DNA of 64,000 nt from positions 56,155 to 120,154 of the forward strand of contig DJVG01000034.1 in the NCBI GenBank assembly GCA_002441095.1. Direction: 5' to 3'. Below are positions 1 to 8,933 of this stretch, piece after piece. A program made the position numbers and the translations under genes. The DNA is from Elusimicrobia bacterium UBA6262 (GTDB taxonomy: Bacteria > CAYTYR01 > UBA6262). A model generated the notes under the pieces. It was given only the letters and a program-made list of their open reading frames with translations. It was not told where the DNA came from and did no database searches. Each line of letters opens with the position of its first letter. The first letter of the stretch is position 1.

Positions 1-531
1 AGGGATGCTGTCTACATCTTTAATAAAAGGCGGATTCCCCGTATTTACGATCTCCTCATCATCCCTAAAGACCAGGCCTGGGATTTCCCTTAATTTACTC
101 TTGTTATCCAGATGCCGCAGCAGTTCTTTTACCGTCTCTTCCCCCTCCCCTAGAACCAAATAATCTATATTTTTAAGTCTCATGCTCTCTAAGGGGAAAA
201 GATGGACGTGGGGTCCGCCCAGCATGATTTTTGCATTTGCACAGGCTTTTTTTACAGATTCAACTGTCTTGACAACGTCAATTAAAGTCATGGTCATAGT
301 CGTAAGGCCAACTATCGCCGGATTGAATTCCTTGATCTTTCGCTCCAATGAAACATAATCAAGTTTTTCTACCTGGGCATCAATCACCATTACCTGGTGG
401 TCCGATTCCAGAGAAGCAGCTATATAAAGCAAGCCTAAAGGCGGGTTACAGCCTCTCTCCTCTTCAACGAAAGCAGGATTATTGGCAATTATTTCATTTT
501 CCCTGGGAGGATTGACCAACAATACTTTCAT
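1..531 (-). CDS. B12-binding domain radical SAM protein, N-terminal part (cut by window edge)
   Basis: The reading frame is open from an ATG at 531 to the window edge (177 residues, no stop). It begins MKVLLVNPPREN and continues with NPPLGLLYIAASL, a D-A-Q loop, VGLTTMTMT and a GGPHVHLFP segment, then LGEGEETV. This is the Rossmann-like cobalamin-binding domain found at the N-terminus of BchE/MagIV-type radical SAM enzymes; the CxxxCxxC part would lie beyond the window. The upstream glycosyltransferase stop codon directly abuts this ATG, so the two are co-transcribed. In polysaccharide clusters such enzymes often methylate or rearrange sugars or lipids, but the substrate cannot be told here. 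The family call is fairly sure. Confidence 0.8.
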   Translation of the reverse strand, partial: MKVLLVNPPRENEIIANNPAFVEEERGCNPPLGLLYIAASLESDHQVMVIDAQVEKLDYVSLERKIKEFNPAIVGLTTMTMTLIDVVKTVESVKKACANAKIMLGGPHVHLFPLESMRLKNIDYLVLGEGEETVKELLRHLDNKSKLREIPGLVFRDDEEIVNTGNPPFIKDVDSIP

Positions 532-1398
532 CTAACGCATCCTTTTATCAATCAAATCTGCCAGCATGCCTATGGCTAATAGCTGGATAGCGGTAACAAA
601 AACAATAACCGTGACCACCAAAAAGCCCTTACCCATAATTAATCTATATAATACCAAAGCTATGCTCAGTAAAAAGAATATTAAGCTGGCGGGTATAAAT
701 ATTTTGAGTGGTTCAAAATACAGGATGGTCTTAATGATCAGTTGAATAAAATTCAATGTGTCTTTTATCGGCCTGATCTTGGATGTCCCTTCCCGTTTAT
801 GATAATCAATAGGAATGTAATTTACCCGATAGTCATTGGTGATCATAGCCAAAGTTATGGTTGTGGTGAATGAAAAACCATTTGGCAACATCGCTAAAAA
901 ACGCAACACAATATCTTTCTTCATTATTCGCAAGCCAGAATTTAAATCAGGGATCTTGCGTTCAGACAAATATTCTGCCAATTTCCTGATAATGGCTTTA
1001 GGTATCCTTCTCAGCAGAGGTATTTTTACCTTGTCCCCTATCCTGGCTCCTACAACCATGTCTGAACCTTCCATCTTACCGATCAGCTCAGGTATTATTT
1101 CCATCGGATAAGTATTGTCGGCATCAGTGATTAAAACCAACTCATTCTCTGCCCGCTTTATTCCTGTTTTTAAGGCTGCGCCATAACCTTTATTTATTTC
1201 ATGGTCTATGGTGGTTATCTTAAAATCAATTTTACCTATTTCTGCAGCTGTATTATCAGTAGAACCATCATTCACTACAATCAGTTCATAATGAATTCTT
1301 GTCTTATTTAATACATCACGAAGAGTATTTAATGTATGGCCAATGCTTTTCTCTTCGTTATAGACTGGGATTATCACTGATATTTTTTCTTTAGACAC
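532..1398 (-). CDS. Family 2 glycosyltransferase with C-terminal membrane anchor (DPM1/ArnC-like)
   Basis: 288 residues. The N-terminal GT-A domain shows ISVIIPVYNEE, VVNDGSTDNT and the acidic DADNTYP site, followed by PDLNSGLR, as in polyprenyl-phosphate sugar transferases. Two hydrophobic helices close the protein (about residues 232-252 and 258-280). By family it moves a sugar from a nucleotide donor onto a polyprenyl phosphate or a lipid-linked glycan at the inner face of the cytoplasmic membrane. It overlaps the upstream polymerase gene by 8 bp and abuts the downstream radical SAM gene, so it belongs to the same transcript. Donor and acceptor are unknown. Confidence 0.85.
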   Translation of the reverse strand: MSKEKISVIIPVYNEEKSIGHTLNTLRDVLNKTRIHYELIVVNDGSTDNTAAEIGKIDFKITTIDHEINKGYGAALKTGIKRAENELVLITDADNTYPMEIIPELIGKMEGSDMVVGARIGDKVKIPLLRRIPKAIIRKLAEYLSERKIPDLNSGLRIMKKDIVLRFLAMLPNGFSFTTTITLAMITNDYRVNYIPIDYHKREGTSKIRPIKDTLNFIQLIIKTILYFEPLKIFIPASLIFFLLSIALVLYRLIMGKGFLVVTVIVFVTAIQLLAIGMLADLIDKRMR

Positions 1399-2674
1399 AA
1401 CTAGTCTCCTTATTCTGTAGTAGCATTATTCGCTTTCTTCTAGCCCTTCCTAATAGCATCCCAGTAATAATCCAAAATATCGGACCGCTTTTACTGGACT
1501 GAAAAGATTCCAAGCCAAAGCCCATAACAAGATAGGCGATAAGTAATGAGCAATAATAAATAAACAGCTTCCTGTTTGCTCTTAAATACCAGCCGAATTT
1601 ACCCAGCATACAAATCCAAATTACAGTTCCTATAATTCCCAGGACCATTAGATTGCGGCCATATTGGCTGTCATAACCGGAGGTAAAATGAATTTCACCG
1701 CCTGGTTCTTGCCCGGCCAGATAGCCAACCCCCACAAATATGTCCAAAGGGCTGTCAAATATTGTAAATTTTGGAATAATATCTTCTTTATACCTTCTCA
1801 TAACTGAAACCGCAGGATTAGCTAATCTTCCCAAATTTATGTAATCGCCTATTTGATAATCCCATTTAATAGCTACTACGAATATTAGCAGCGCCATCAG
1901 AATCATAAGAATATACCATTTTAATAATTTCTGGAAAATCCGGTCAATCTTATTTACCATCATAAAATCATTTAGCACATAGAACAAGGTAAAAAACGCC
2001 ATTACCGCAAAACTAGACGATTTCGCGCCGGTCGCTAAACAGCAGATTATGGACACTACCATCAACAGATATATAAATAACCTTTTAGTTTTACTTTTAA
2101 TAAAATCGAAATAGTTAATAAAAAGAGCCACGATTGCCCCGCCAAAATATATTTGCCCGGAAAGAGCAGACGCGATCCTCAGAAAAGGTGTGCCAATACC
2201 GTAATAATCCTTGATTCTAAATACGATGGAATAAGTGCCATAAAGAGCATTAAATAGAACCAGGATCAGCAGAAAATACAGCAATGGTTCAATATTTTCT
2301 TTTAAGGTAAGATAAAAGAAAAGTACAAAAAAGATGAAGTATTGGAACTCTTTACCCCAAAAGACAAGAAAATATGGCCCCCACTCTTGGCCGGATATGG
2401 CCCTGGCTAAAGATATACAAAAAGGGTAGGCAAAATATACCAAAGGCAAAATAAATTCATTATAAACAAGGATTTTTCCGGTGAGAAATCGATATAACAG
2501 GATCAGGGAAATAATGATATAAGTCAGGTCTTCCAGGCGCAGCTTGGCTCCGGCAATCAGTTCCAGCCTGGGGAAGAAAAATATCCCCAATAAGCTAAGT
2601 AATGCCAATAGCATTAATAATTTAACAGTAATAACGTTGTTCAGAGAGGTATCCTGGTTATGATTTTGGTTCAT
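1391..2674 (-). CDS. O-antigen polymerase/ligase-like multispanning membrane protein
   Basis: 427 residues with about ten hydrophobic segments and a large polar loop (roughly residues 285-350) containing GVGYLAGQEPGGEIHF, placed before the last helices as in Wzy/WaaL-type proteins. These proteins polymerise O-units on undecaprenyl diphosphate or ligate the glycan to its lipid acceptor in the periplasm. Sequence conservation is low in this family, so polymerase and ligase cannot be separated by eye. It shares an ATGA overlap with the upstream gene and an 8-bp overlap with the downstream GT2. The flippase at 12813-14282 fits a Wzx/Wzy-type export route. Confidence 0.7.
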   Translation of the reverse strand: MNQNHNQDTSLNNVITVKLLMLLALLSLLGIFFFPRLELIAGAKLRLEDLTYIIISLILLYRFLTGKILVYNEFILPLVYFAYPFCISLARAISGQEWGPYFLVFWGKEFQYFIFFVLFFYLTLKENIEPLLYFLLILVLFNALYGTYSIVFRIKDYYGIGTPFLRIASALSGQIYFGGAIVALFINYFDFIKSKTKRLFIYLLMVVSIICCLATGAKSSSFAVMAFFTLFYVLNDFMMVNKIDRIFQKLLKWYILMILMALLIFVVAIKWDYQIGDYINLGRLANPAVSVMRRYKEDIIPKFTIFDSPLDIFVGVGYLAGQEPGGEIHFTSGYDSQYGRNLMVLGIIGTVIWICMLGKFGWYLRANRKLFIYYCSLLIAYLVMGFGLESFQSSKSGPIFWIITGMLLGRARRKRIMLLQNKETSCV

Positions 2675-3519
2675 AAGCTGTTAACCCTGCGTTTTAGCGA
2701 TAATAATAACTGCCAAATCCGTGTTTTTGCCAGCCAGCTAAAAATGACCCTCTGGATAACAGGCCTTTTTAAGCCGGTGTCAGTTAATTCCCAATCAGCT
2801 TCCCGAATGGATAACATCTGAGAAAATCCGCCGGCCAGGGCATAGTTCTTTTTCGTCTCCGGCCCGCCTACCCTATCTTTCTCACCGTAGCGGGAATGGG
2901 CAAAATCATGATTCTGGTGTACGGCAGTTATAGTTTTTGTCGCATCAATGACCGGTATACGCATTTCTTTCACTTTCCATATCACCCAGTTATCCCATCC
3001 TTGCCGGCCGATAGCAAATTCGGGCAGATCTAAAGACAATCCCCGGGGAAATACCATATAATCTATGCCCGAATACCCGTGCAACTTGCCATGCCGGGCA
3101 ATTTCCTGCCGCAGTGCTATTTCCCAATTAGGCAAATTATAATCTATTTTAGCCGGCAATTCCCAATCCCGCCGCCGGCCAATAATAAAATAGTTTTGTT
3201 CCTTTATCTTCTTGATCGCTTCAATGAAATCAGCCAACAGTATAATATCCGCATTCAGATAAACTAAAATATCTTGTTTAGCCATTTGCCTGGCTAACGC
3301 AAAAGCGGAACCAACCAGCGGCGTTCCGAATTCATTTAGTTTTATCTGCGGATAGTGTATTACCTGATACTCTTTGGCTGCCGCGGAAACCCCCTCATCA
3401 TTACCAAATAAGATAATTTCGTTGTTGCCCGGCAAAGATTGCCAGCTTTGGACAGCATTGCGCTGGATCAGATCATTGTGCCCGGTGAATGGTTTAGGGA
3501 TACTGAAAATCGTGAGCAT
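2671..3519 (-). CDS. Putative glycosyltransferase (GT-A-like), uncharacterised
   Basis: 282 residues, soluble. The N-terminus MLTIFSIPKPFTGHND leads into a GT-A-like fold with a short acidic motif in VYLNADIIL (about residues 88-96), resembling the DxD site of family 2-like enzymes, and a later YSGIDYMVFPRGL segment. I read it as a nucleotide-sugar-dependent transferase, but it is not a textbook GT2. It overlaps the downstream polymerase by 4 bp and is 13 bp after the GT4 gene stop. Its location among glycan assembly genes supports the call; donor and acceptor are unknown. Confidence 0.6.
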   Translation of the reverse strand: MLTIFSIPKPFTGHNDLIQRNAVQSWQSLPGNNEIILFGNDEGVSAAAKEYQVIHYPQIKLNEFGTPLVGSAFALARQMAKQDILVYLNADIILLADFIEAIKKIKEQNYFIIGRRRDWELPAKIDYNLPNWEIALRQEIARHGKLHGYSGIDYMVFPRGLSLDLPEFAIGRQGWDNWVIWKVKEMRIPVIDATKTITAVHQNHDFAHSRYGEKDRVGGPETKKNYALAGGFSQMLSIREADWELTDTGLKRPVIQRVIFSWLAKTRIWQLLLSLKRRVNSL

Positions 3520-3532
3520 CTGACATCCGTTA

Positions 3533-4663
3533 TTATGAAATAAGCTGCTGATAAGCTTTAAAAGTATCAGCCGCTGTTTTTTCCCAGCTGAATTTACTGC
3601 TTCTGGCTAAGCCTTTATTGATATATTCAGCCCTGGCAGCAGCATTGCCGGTTATTTTATCCAGGCAGAGCAGCAGTTCCTCAGGCTCTAAGGCCTGATA
3701 ATACATACCAGCTTCACCTACAACCTCGGGGAGAGAGGAACTATTGGAGACAATGACCGGAGTCCCGCAGCGCATTGCCTCTAAAGGGGTGATGCCAAAT
3801 CCTTCATATAATGAGGTCACCACCAAGGCCTGGGCATTGGCATAAAAAAGCCTTAATTCCTCATCACTAATACCCGAAAATAGTTTTATTTTATCTCCTA
3901 ATCCTTGTTTGACAATGATCTCGGTTTCCTCATTTGAATAATTTCCGGCATTACCCACGCAGACCAACTGGTAATCTGTTCTTTTTGGCCATTGGCTGAA
4001 GGCTTTTAATAAAGTAATAAAATTTTTGTAGCCAGCCCTGTCACCGACATAAAGCAGGTATGGCCTATCCAATCCACGGCGCAAAAGGAAGGAACTGCGT
4101 TCTGCTGAAGTTGCCGTCCGGAAACTGTCACTGGCGGCTAAAGGCACGACCTCTATTTTCTCAGGGGGTATGCTAAATAATTCGATCAGATCATTTTTAG
4201 TGTTTTCCGATATAGCCAGGATCTTATCCATTCTGGCCAGAACCCGGCGCTTGTTATCACTAAATTCTTTCGCGCCTTTTAAATACTGCGGATATTTTTC
4301 GTGGATCATATCATACACGGTCATAACTGTTTTAGCCCCGACACTTGTTTCCGGGTAGTAATATGTGGGATGGTAAATATTAACATCACGCCTTCTTTTA
4401 TTGAGCCAATGCCTGAATATTGATTTATTGAGCAGGCTTAGGATGGGTCCGGTTTTATAGATCTTATTATGCTGGATCCCAAAATAGTCCCTGAACAACT
4501 TCTTCTGGTCAGCCATTTGATAATAATTAACATGAAGCCCCTGACAGAAAGAAACCTCCATTCCTTCCTGCTGCAGGGCTTGCCGGATCAATTCATAGAA
4601 ATACCGGGAGATGCCTCCATATTTCTGCCGTATGAATATCTGATAATCGTAAAGAATCCTCAA
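3533..4663 (-). CDS. GT4-family glycosyltransferase
   Basis: 376 residues with a GT-B fold. The N-terminus [25 protein letters not shown] contains the GGI(S/A) loop typical of GT4 mannosyltransferase-like enzymes. The C-terminal domain carries [14 protein letters not shown] and the E-x7-E donor site [17 protein letters not shown]. It should transfer a hexose from a nucleotide donor to the growing glycan on the cytoplasmic side. The ATG overlaps the stop of the preceding GT4 gene (ATGA), which indicates translational coupling. Confidence 0.88.
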   Translation of the reverse strand: MRILYDYQIFIRQKYGGISRYFYELIRQALQQEGMEVSFCQGLHVNYYQMADQKKLFRDYFGIQHNKIYKTGPILSLLNKSIFRHWLNKRRRDVNIYHPTYYYPETSVGAKTVMTVYDMIHEKYPQYLKGAKEFSDNKRRVLARMDKILAISENTKNDLIELFSIPPEKIEVVPLAASDSFRTATSAERSSFLLRRGLDRPYLLYVGDRAGYKNFITLLKAFSQWPKRTDYQLVCVGNAGNYSNEETEIIVKQGLGDKIKLFSGISDEELRLFYANAQALVVTSLYEGFGITPLEAMRCGTPVIVSNSSSLPEVVGEAGMYYQALEPEELLLCLDKITGNAAARAEYINKGLARSSKFSWEKTAADTFKAYQQLIS

Positions 4664-5946
4664 GCCGCACTCTCTTTCCCTATGGTTCTCCGATATATCG
4701 CGATCAGGTCATCATTAAATACCGGGAGTTTTAGCAGGTCTTCCTGTGAATAAGCAAGTAATTGCCGGTATAATTGCCGATCCGACAGGAGCTGATCAGT
4801 TTTTGCCGCCAGCTCTGCCGGGTCATTATGGGTAAAGGTATAACCATTTTTTCCCTCTACTATGAATTCGCCTATTCCGCCGATCCTGCTGGCAATTACC
4901 GGACGGCCATAAAAAAGGGCTTCTACCAATATGACCGGGCCAAACTCATTAGGCCATTGTTCAGGGACGATCATAATTTCACTGAAATTGATCATATTCC
5001 TGACTTCACTATTTTCCATCTTAGGGAGAAAGATCACAATTTTATTGAGTTTATTAGCCGCGATAGATTCTTTTATTTTCGCTAAATGCGCCGGTACGGC
5101 ATCTCCTATTCCTACTAAGAGCCTGACCTGTTGATGCCTAACTGCGATCAGGCGCAGAGCTGAAATCAGCACTTCCAAGCCTTTATGGTAGGATATAGAA
5201 CCCACGAACAACAGGTATCGCAAAGCAGGGTCAAGATTGTATTTCCTGGCTATGGCCGCTCGATTTTCTGGTTGGGTGATTTTTGGCACATAGTAATAAT
5301 TTACCTTGATTTTATCTTCGGCTATACCGTGCTCAATAGCTCTCTTTTTAGAAGCCTCGGTCAAAGCAATATAAAGGTCGATTCTCCTTAAAATAGCTTT
5401 AAGCAGCATAGTCCGGTAACAGGCAATTAACTTTAACATTAACTTCAGCAGATTTTTAGCCGGTAAACCGGCAATGATCTGCAGGCTGCATTCAGCACAC
5501 CATATTCCCTGGTGTTTAGGGCAAATAGAACCGTCATCCCGCAAAAAAGTATTACGATGGCAGAGCAGGAAATAATCCAGGAAAGTATAAGCGGTTTTAA
5601 TACCCAGCAAGCGAGCGCTGATCATTACCGGTAACAGCAGGTATTTAGAATGGATGTGAATAATATCCGGTTTTATCTTTCTTAGCTTCACATAACAGTC
5701 AAGTATGGCCAAGGGATCTATCAGCGGCTGGAATAATCTGGCTATCTTTCCGTCTAATTTAAAAATAGAACGTACCGGCAGCAGTTTTTCTGAAGTTGTA
5801 TTGGGAAGCTCAAAAGGGCTGGTCAGGATGCAAGCATCCACATTATTGCTATTCAAGGTTTCATATAGGCGATAGCAGTATATTTCGGCACCGCTCCATT
5901 TTCTATGGAATCCGGGAATATAATCGGCAACCAGGCATACTTTCAT
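4660..5946 (-). CDS. GT4-family glycosyltransferase
   Basis: 428 residues from the ATG at 5946. I prefer this to the upstream ATG at 6006 because GGTGG stands just before it and the protein then begins MKVCLVADYIPGFHRKWSGAE, a normal GT4 start; the longer frame would overlap the upstream gene by 50 bp. A cysteine-rich patch (CPKHQGIWCAEC, about residues 146-157) is seen in a subset of GT4 enzymes. The donor site is EFGPVILVEALFYGRPV. It probably adds a hexose or deoxyhexose to the surface glycan. Confidence 0.85.
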   Translation of the reverse strand: MKVCLVADYIPGFHRKWSGAEIYCYRLYETLNSNNVDACILTSPFELPNTTSEKLLPVRSIFKLDGKIARLFQPLIDPLAILDCYVKLRKIKPDIIHIHSKYLLLPVMISARLLGIKTAYTFLDYFLLCHRNTFLRDDGSICPKHQGIWCAECSLQIIAGLPAKNLLKLMLKLIACYRTMLLKAILRRIDLYIALTEASKKRAIEHGIAEDKIKVNYYYVPKITQPENRAAIARKYNLDPALRYLLFVGSISYHKGLEVLISALRLIAVRHQQVRLLVGIGDAVPAHLAKIKESIAANKLNKIVIFLPKMENSEVRNMINFSEIMIVPEQWPNEFGPVILVEALFYGRPVIASRIGGIGEFIVEGKNGYTFTHNDPAELAAKTDQLLSDRQLYRQLLAYSQEDLLKLPVFNDDLIAIYRRTIGKESAA

Positions 5947-5956
5947 TTTACCACCG

Positions 5957-6682
5957 TTAATAATGTCTGAAATATGAATTAGCCCGGTCAATTTCCTCAG
6001 GCACATTCACATTAATATATTCATCGCAAATACTGAATGATTTGACCAGGTGGCCATCATCAATAGCCGCCTGGATCAGATCCGGCAGTTCTTTCTCTCC
6101 TCTTATCTGATTGATTGGAGTTTTTTCTATATAGTCAAATACCTTATGCTTAAAAATGCAATTACCTGTGCCCATAATGTTATTTTTAGGATGGTCTGGT
6201 TTCTCAATCAGCCGGCTGATAACCCCATTCTTATCTTGTGCTAAAGCGTAGGTTTTCTTAATCAGGCTCTTATCTTTTACTTTAACTACCCCGCAAAGCC
6301 CGAAAAGATTCTCTTTTTGGAATTTAGCCATAAATTCTTTATGTCTCGGATTCAGCATCAATTCATCGCCAAGCATCAGCATAAAATCACTTCCACCTAA
6401 TACCCGCTGGCTGCAAGCAATAGCATGAACCAGTCCTGCTTGCTCGTTTTGGATAGCATACTTGACCGGTTTGCCCTTATAACTATTCCCATAGCGGTTA
6501 ATTATATCCTCTGCCCGATACCCTACCACCACGACTATTTCTTTTACTTCCGCAGCCAGGGCATTTTCAAAACTGCATTCGATCAGCGGCTGCCCTTTGA
6601 TATTGACCAGGCATTTGTTCTGATGAGCTGAATTTTCCTGCAACCGCTTGCCCCGGCCAGCGGCTAAAACAAGCGCTTTCAT
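5957..6682 (-). CDS. Sugar-phosphate nucleotidyltransferase
   Basis: 241 residues. The signature MKALVLAAGRGKRL (G-x-G-x-R loop), the K in NKCLVNIKGQPL, MLGDE for metal binding and IEKPDHPKNN mark the RmlA/GalU/Nucleotid_trans superfamily. It makes an NDP-sugar from NTP and a sugar 1-phosphate. The short length with no left-handed beta-helix resembles MurU or choline-phosphate-type transferases. The start overlaps the stop of the adjacent epimerase by 4 bp, so the product may feed that enzyme. Nucleotide and sugar specificity are not decided by the sequence. Confidence 0.8.
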   Translation of the reverse strand: MKALVLAAGRGKRLQENSAHQNKCLVNIKGQPLIECSFENALAAEVKEIVVVVGYRAEDIINRYGNSYKGKPVKYAIQNEQAGLVHAIACSQRVLGGSDFMLMLGDELMLNPRHKEFMAKFQKENLFGLCGVVKVKDKSLIKKTYALAQDKNGVISRLIEKPDHPKNNIMGTGNCIFKHKVFDYIEKTPINQIRGEKELPDLIQAAIDDGHLVKSFSICDEYINVNVPEEIDRANSYFRHY

Positions 6683-7719
6683 GCTTTTGCTCCCTTTTTA
6701 AAAAGGTCGATATTTTCCTTAACCCAATTTACCAGATTAGTTATTCCTTCTTTGGGCATTACTTTCGCTTCCCATTTTAAATTTTGTTTAACCTTGGCCG
6801 TATCGCAGATAAAATACCTGAGGTCACCGACCCGGTCAGGACAATAATTTACTGGTATTTTGCGGCCGAGGATTTCCTGCAATACCTCAATGCATTCCAG
6901 CAGGGAAATGGCGGTTTTTGTATTGCCGCCGACATTGTATATCCCCGGTTTTCTATTATTATAAAAGGCATCAAAAGCCGCGCACAGATCAGTAGCATAC
7001 AGGATGTCCCTTATTTGCTTACCGGTCCCATAGATATTGATTGGCTCACCCAGTAAGGCCCGGATAGAAAAATTTGCCACCCAGCCATGGTCTTCTCCTC
7101 CTAATTGCCTGGGGCCATACAATCCAGTCAGACGGAAACTGGCAGCCTCAATTCCATACGTGTCAATATAAGTTTGGATATACAAGTCTGCCGACCGCTT
7201 GGAAGCATGCAGCGGAGTTAATATTCCTTCGACAGTGGGGTGTTCTTCATTTATCGTCTCGGGATCCCTGGTATAGCGGGTTTTTCCCTCTTTTAAAGTC
7301 TCGTTAATTTTATTTCCGTAAACGTGAATGGTGGCGCAGGAAACCATCGGTATTTTATGCCGGCGGGCTATTTCCAGCACATTAAAGGTCCCGATGACGT
7401 TTGAAGTAAAATCGAGTTGGGGATCTTCCACGCTAATGGTGACTGCCGGCTGAGCCGCGGTATGAATGATAAAATCACAGCCTTTAGCTGCTTTTTCCAG
7501 CTGATCATAGTCCCGGATATCCTGTTTGAGCATTTCTACGCCCATTTTTTTCAATAGTTCCCAATTATAATCCCTGGCTTTCCCCACAGCATATCCCGTG
7601 CGCATCAATTCATACTTAGTCATGTTATCATAAGCTATGACCTGGGCACCCTTCTTAATATAGTATTCACAGACATGAGAGCCAATAAATCCGCATCCTC
7701 CAGTCACTAAAACTTTCAT
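6679..7719 (-). CDS. NAD-dependent epimerase/dehydratase (CDP-paratose 2-epimerase-like SDR) lacking the usual catalytic Tyr
   Basis: 346 residues, extended SDR fold. The N-terminal NAD loop is TGGCGFIG (residues 6-13), and the AAQPAVTISVEDPQLDF segment resembles CDP-tyvelose/paratose 2-epimerases. The usual active-site Y-x-x-x-K is instead L-H-A-S-K (residues 170-174): the lysine is kept but leucine stands where tyrosine is expected. T130 in the CATIHVYG strand is in the expected Ser/Thr position. It may still epimerise a nucleotide sugar using another acid/base, or work without oxidation at that position. The glucose-1-phosphate cytidylyltransferase at 24279 could supply CDP-glucose. Confidence 0.75.
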   Translation of the reverse strand: MKVLVTGGCGFIGSHVCEYYIKKGAQVIAYDNMTKYELMRTGYAVGKARDYNWELLKKMGVEMLKQDIRDYDQLEKAAKGCDFIIHTAAQPAVTISVEDPQLDFTSNVIGTFNVLEIARRHKIPMVSCATIHVYGNKINETLKEGKTRYTRDPETINEEHPTVEGILTPLHASKRSADLYIQTYIDTYGIEAASFRLTGLYGPRQLGGEDHGWVANFSIRALLGEPINIYGTGKQIRDILYATDLCAAFDAFYNNRKPGIYNVGGNTKTAISLLECIEVLQEILGRKIPVNYCPDRVGDLRYFICDTAKVKQNLKWEAKVMPKEGITNLVNWVKENIDLFKKGAKA

Positions 7720-8933
7720 TAATTTCCCCCTTTATCGTTATTTTTCATATCATCCTGCACCCCATATTGTTTCTCCCTGCTGCTGGTATCATAGCCGCGG
7801 CAGCTCTGGCATAGATACGGGACTGGCCCGTTTTTCTTATTAACGCTGGCGCGGGTTTTCCTATACCGCGGTTTATTCCAGATCTGCTTAAAATCCTCTT
7901 CATATAAATTACCCAAAGCATCTTCCTTCAATTTTATCCGGTTGTTGGACATGAGCAAAGCGCAGTCCAATAGGGCTGAACCATCGATCATAATGTAAGG
8001 CTGCAGCCATTTAGCGCAATAGTCAATACTGGCGCAATTATTTGAAGTATGCGACCAGATCAGGTTAATATTGTATTTTTTGGCTAACTGGTTTGATGCT
8101 TCGATGATCTCGGGCGGGATACTACTGATATTCAGGTGATCGATCTCCGGAAAACTTAATAAGCCCACCACCTGGACATCAGTAAGCTTCCCTAAATTTA
8201 CGTCAAGTTCATGCACTAATTCCAGCAACCTGGGTATTTCTCCAACATTATCTTTCATAGCTATCAGCCGGAAGAAGATATAAGGGAAAGGTGTCTTTTT
8301 TTCCTGTTTGATCTTTTTTAGAGCCCTTAAATTAGTAATGACCCTGTCAAAATTTGCGCCGACTCTTATCTTCTCGTATATCGCCTTAGAGGCAGCATCT
8401 AACGAGACCTCTATCCTTTCCACATTCAGGTCGATTATTTTTTCCACAAAATCTTCCTTGAACAGGTCAAAGCTTTCCACAAACATGGTATTGACATTTT
8501 TTTTGTTCAGATAGTCCAGCATTTTGAAGAATTCCTTGTTCAAAAATCCCGTGCCCTCTCCGGTCACATTAATATACCGTAGTTTGGGGAATTGATCTAT
8601 TATTTTTTTAAACTGCTCAAAAGTCATATCCTGGTGACGATATTTTTCGTCCTTCCAATAGGTGTGCTCGCACATAACGCAACGCAAGTAACATTTGGTC
8701 GTTATCTCAATTTCCAATTCTTTAGGATACGGGGCCAAAGCCGGGAATCTTTTAAAGAGCCAGTCAAACTTACCGCCATCTATATCCCTGACCCAAAGCT
8801 GGCTCCAGACCAGGTTATAGGCCTTTCTCCATCTTCCTTTTTTCAAAAAATACCAGACCTCATCCCAATGCTTGGTATAAAAATTACGGATTCCCTTAAT
8901 TTTCCTAAACATTTTATTGATCGGATTAGACAT
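7719..8933 (-). CDS. Radical SAM protein with SPASM-like C-terminus
   Basis: 404 residues. The cluster motif is CYLRCVMC (C-x3-C-x2-C, about residues 101-108) in an EIEITTKCYLRC strand, followed by INVTGEGTGFLN. The C-terminal part has spaced cysteines (CASIDYCAKW, DCALLMSN, LCQSCRGYD) typical of SPASM/twitch auxiliary-cluster domains. It uses SAM and one or more Fe-S clusters for radical chemistry, possibly on a sugar or peptide. GAGG lies 6 nt before the ATG. The start overlaps the end of the glycoside-hydrolase-like gene by 8 bp and the stop meets the epimerase start, so the three are coupled. Confidence 0.85.
   Translation of the reverse strand: MSNPINKMFRKIKGIRNFYTKHWDEVWYFLKKGRWRKAYNLVWSQLWVRDIDGGKFDWLFKRFPALAPYPKELEIEITTKCYLRCVMCEHTYWKDEKYRHQDMTFEQFKKIIDQFPKLRYINVTGEGTGFLNKEFFKMLDYLNKKNVNTMFVESFDLFKEDFVEKIIDLNVERIEVSLDAASKAIYEKIRVGANFDRVITNLRALKKIKQEKKTPFPYIFFRLIAMKDNVGEIPRLLELVHELDVNLGKLTDVQVVGLLSFPEIDHLNISSIPPEIIEASNQLAKKYNINLIWSHTSNNCASIDYCAKWLQPYIMIDGSALLDCALLMSNNRIKLKEDALGNLYEEDFKQIWNKPRYRKTRASVNKKNGPVPYLCQSCRGYDTSSREKQYGVQDDMKNNDKGGN

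Noticed and set aside
836..1111. Plus-strand open frames opposite the minus-strand genes
   Set aside because: They lie antisense to strong genes, have no ribosome site or recognisable motif, and reflect codon structure of the real strand. The same applies to all other plus-strand frames in the window.
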